Shown: in pieces, positions 63,203 to 64,000 of the stretch
How positions within the stretch are numbered: the stretch's first letter is position 1
How the letters are laid out: each line of letters opens with the position of its first letter
Source: Bradyrhizobium sp. sBnM-33
GTDB lineage: Bacteria; Pseudomonadota; Alphaproteobacteria; Rhizobiales; Xanthobacteraceae
NCBI RefSeq assembly: GCF_032917945.1
Contig: NZ_CP136624.1
Span: forward strand, 7,502,001 to 7,566,000
DNA: 64,000 nt
Reading direction: 5' to 3'
Notes under the pieces: generated by a model
Seen by the model: only the letters and a program-made list of their open reading frames with translations
What the model was told of the DNA's origin: nothing
Database searches by the model: none
Position numbers and translations under genes: made by a program

Positions 63203-63574
63203 ATGAATTCGAAAGTTGGTGACCGAACTAGTCAGATGTACAGAGCTCCGCTTTTCAAACCACATCAGACCAATCGGCGGATGTTCACTTCGTTGATGAT
63301 GTTGGCAGTCGACGCAAATGGCGTAGTTGCGCTGCGGATGATGAAACTGATGCGCGGCGGCAGAAGAGCTCGTCGCGAAGCTGAACTAATGGTCAGCGAA
63401 AAGATACGTGCTGCTTTCGAAGCTACCGCCAGTCTAATGGCTGGTGCTTCGGGTGATGAAATAGTCCATCAATATCGGCGGCATGTAGCGGTAAATGCGA
63501 AGCGGCTGAGCAAGCTTGATTCGGGCCGAAGCCGAAATCGTGCGTTCAAGCGAACGAGGCGCCGACGGAAATAA
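63203..63574 (+). CDS. conserved hypothetical protein with basic C-terminus
   Basis: Up to 123 residues. The conserved-looking part is LMMLAVDANGVVALRMMKLM, then REAELMVSEKIRAAFEATAS and GDEIVHQYRRHVAVNAKRLS, a helical pattern I recognise from Bradyrhizobium proteins of unknown function that often neighbour phasin genes. A Lys/Arg-rich tail follows. The start is uncertain: ATG 63203, 63236 or 63281 are all in frame and none has a good ribosome binding site. Confidence 0.65.
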   Translation: MNSKVGDRTSQMYRAPLFKPHQTNRRMFTSLMMLAVDANGVVALRMMKLMRGGRRARREAELMVSEKIRAAFEATASLMAGASGDEIVHQYRRHVAVNAKRLSKLDSGRSRNRAFKRTRRRRK

Positions 63575-63734
63575 CTCAACGGCCTCAGCCAAGACCGCTG
63601 ATGTTCAGCCGCCGCCGCTGGTTCCCCTACTCTTAGGGATGCGGAGCTCATACCCTGGGTCTGGAACGTACAGGATACTGACCCTACACGAATGACCGTC
63701 GTCGTGGTCGACCAATCAATCCTCGGAGTGTCAA

Positions 63735-64000
63735 ATGAGTAAGCGTAAACCGGCAGCGAAGTCAAAGCACAGCCGCCACCCGAAAATAGCCGCTAAGGCC
63801 CAGCGGGTCGCTCAGGCTGTTGTTAGAAGTCCGAAAGGCAGCCGTCTGCCCTCAGTTGGGGCAGCCTCGACTGAATCAGTCCCAGAGCGACACAACGAAC
63901 AAGAGGCTCTCGTGGGTGATTCGACGACAGCCTTTCAACAAGAGGCTCGCCTTGAGCCGGCGACAGCCTTACAAGATGAGCGCAATAACCACCCAACGAA
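63735..64000 (+). CDS. N-terminus of a phasin-like protein (runs off the window)
   Basis: CGGAG precedes ATG 63735, and the frame is open to the window end (88 codons). The start, MSKRKPAAKSKHSRHPKIAA, is strongly basic and Ala/Lys-rich. It is followed by a Ser/Gln/Glu-rich stretch with a repeated ATAxQ-type element (STTAFQQEARLEPATALQDE). Basic N-terminal extensions like this precede the phasin domain in some Bradyrhizobium polyhydroxyalkanoate granule proteins. The phasin domain itself would lie beyond the window, so the name is an inference from the N-terminus. Confidence 0.6.
   Translation, partial: MSKRKPAAKSKHSRHPKIAAKAQRVAQAVVRSPKGSRLPSVGAASTESVPERHNEQEALVGDSTTAFQQEARLEPATALQDERNNHPT

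Overview
The window looks like an accessory, repeat-rich stretch of a Bradyrhizobium-type alphaproteobacterial chromosome. The evidence is high GC, many small uncharacterised proteins of types I associate with Bradyrhizobiaceae (DUF6894, DUF2934 and DUF1488-like proteins, small zinc-ribbon proteins, a phasin-like N-terminus), an FtsZ paralogue, abundant class III nucleotidyl cyclases, and IS110/IS1111, IS1182 and IS4 elements. No tRNA, rRNA or CRISPR array was recognised. Family names come from recognition by eye, not from database searches.

Layout. 0-6 kb: a secreted metallopeptidase coupled to an upstream gene, a 1071-residue SAM/cyclase/STAND-ATPase/hydrolase fusion, and a conserved hypothetical. 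6-7.7 kb: an IS110-family element. 8.5-12.3 kb: a cluster of very small genes, several sharing upstream leader modules. 12.5-15.1 kb: a GAF-cyclase and a Tat-exported truncated globin. 15.3-16.7 kb: an IS4-family element with a clear target duplication next to a Cys-rich exported protein. 17.7-19.4 kb: an FtsZ paralogue and a frameshifted coiled-coil gene. 19.8-29 kb: three more cyclase proteins and a serine hydrolase. 29.3-33.4 kb: two inverted IS1182 copies around an EamA transporter gene. 33.4-47.3 kb: a serine hydrolase, a sixth cyclase protein, a broken FAD oxidoreductase, an acetamidase/formamidase, an alpha/beta hydrolase, small membrane proteins and a broken globin. 47.7-49.2 kb: a third IS1182 copy. 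50-52.4 kb: a cupin and decayed soxCD-like genes. 53-56 kb: a SRAP gene split by an EamA/CGNR gene pair. 56-64 kb: small conserved genes, a ligase remnant, an IS1111-type element and the start of a phasin-like gene.

Three themes stand out. First, six proteins with a class III nucleotidyl cyclase domain lie in 37 kb, each attached to different sensor or effector modules (SAM, GAF, TolB-like/TPR, STAND ATPase, alpha/beta hydrolase). Second, the intergenic DNA is built from a degenerate ~110-bp repeat (more than 20 copies, nearly all in one orientation). IS1182 elements and a 211-221 bp MITE with IS1182-like termini have repeatedly inserted into it. Third, about ten genes carry one- or two-base indels or nonsense changes while very long genes and the IS1182 and IS110 transposases stay open, so the region appears to be gaining modules and shedding others.
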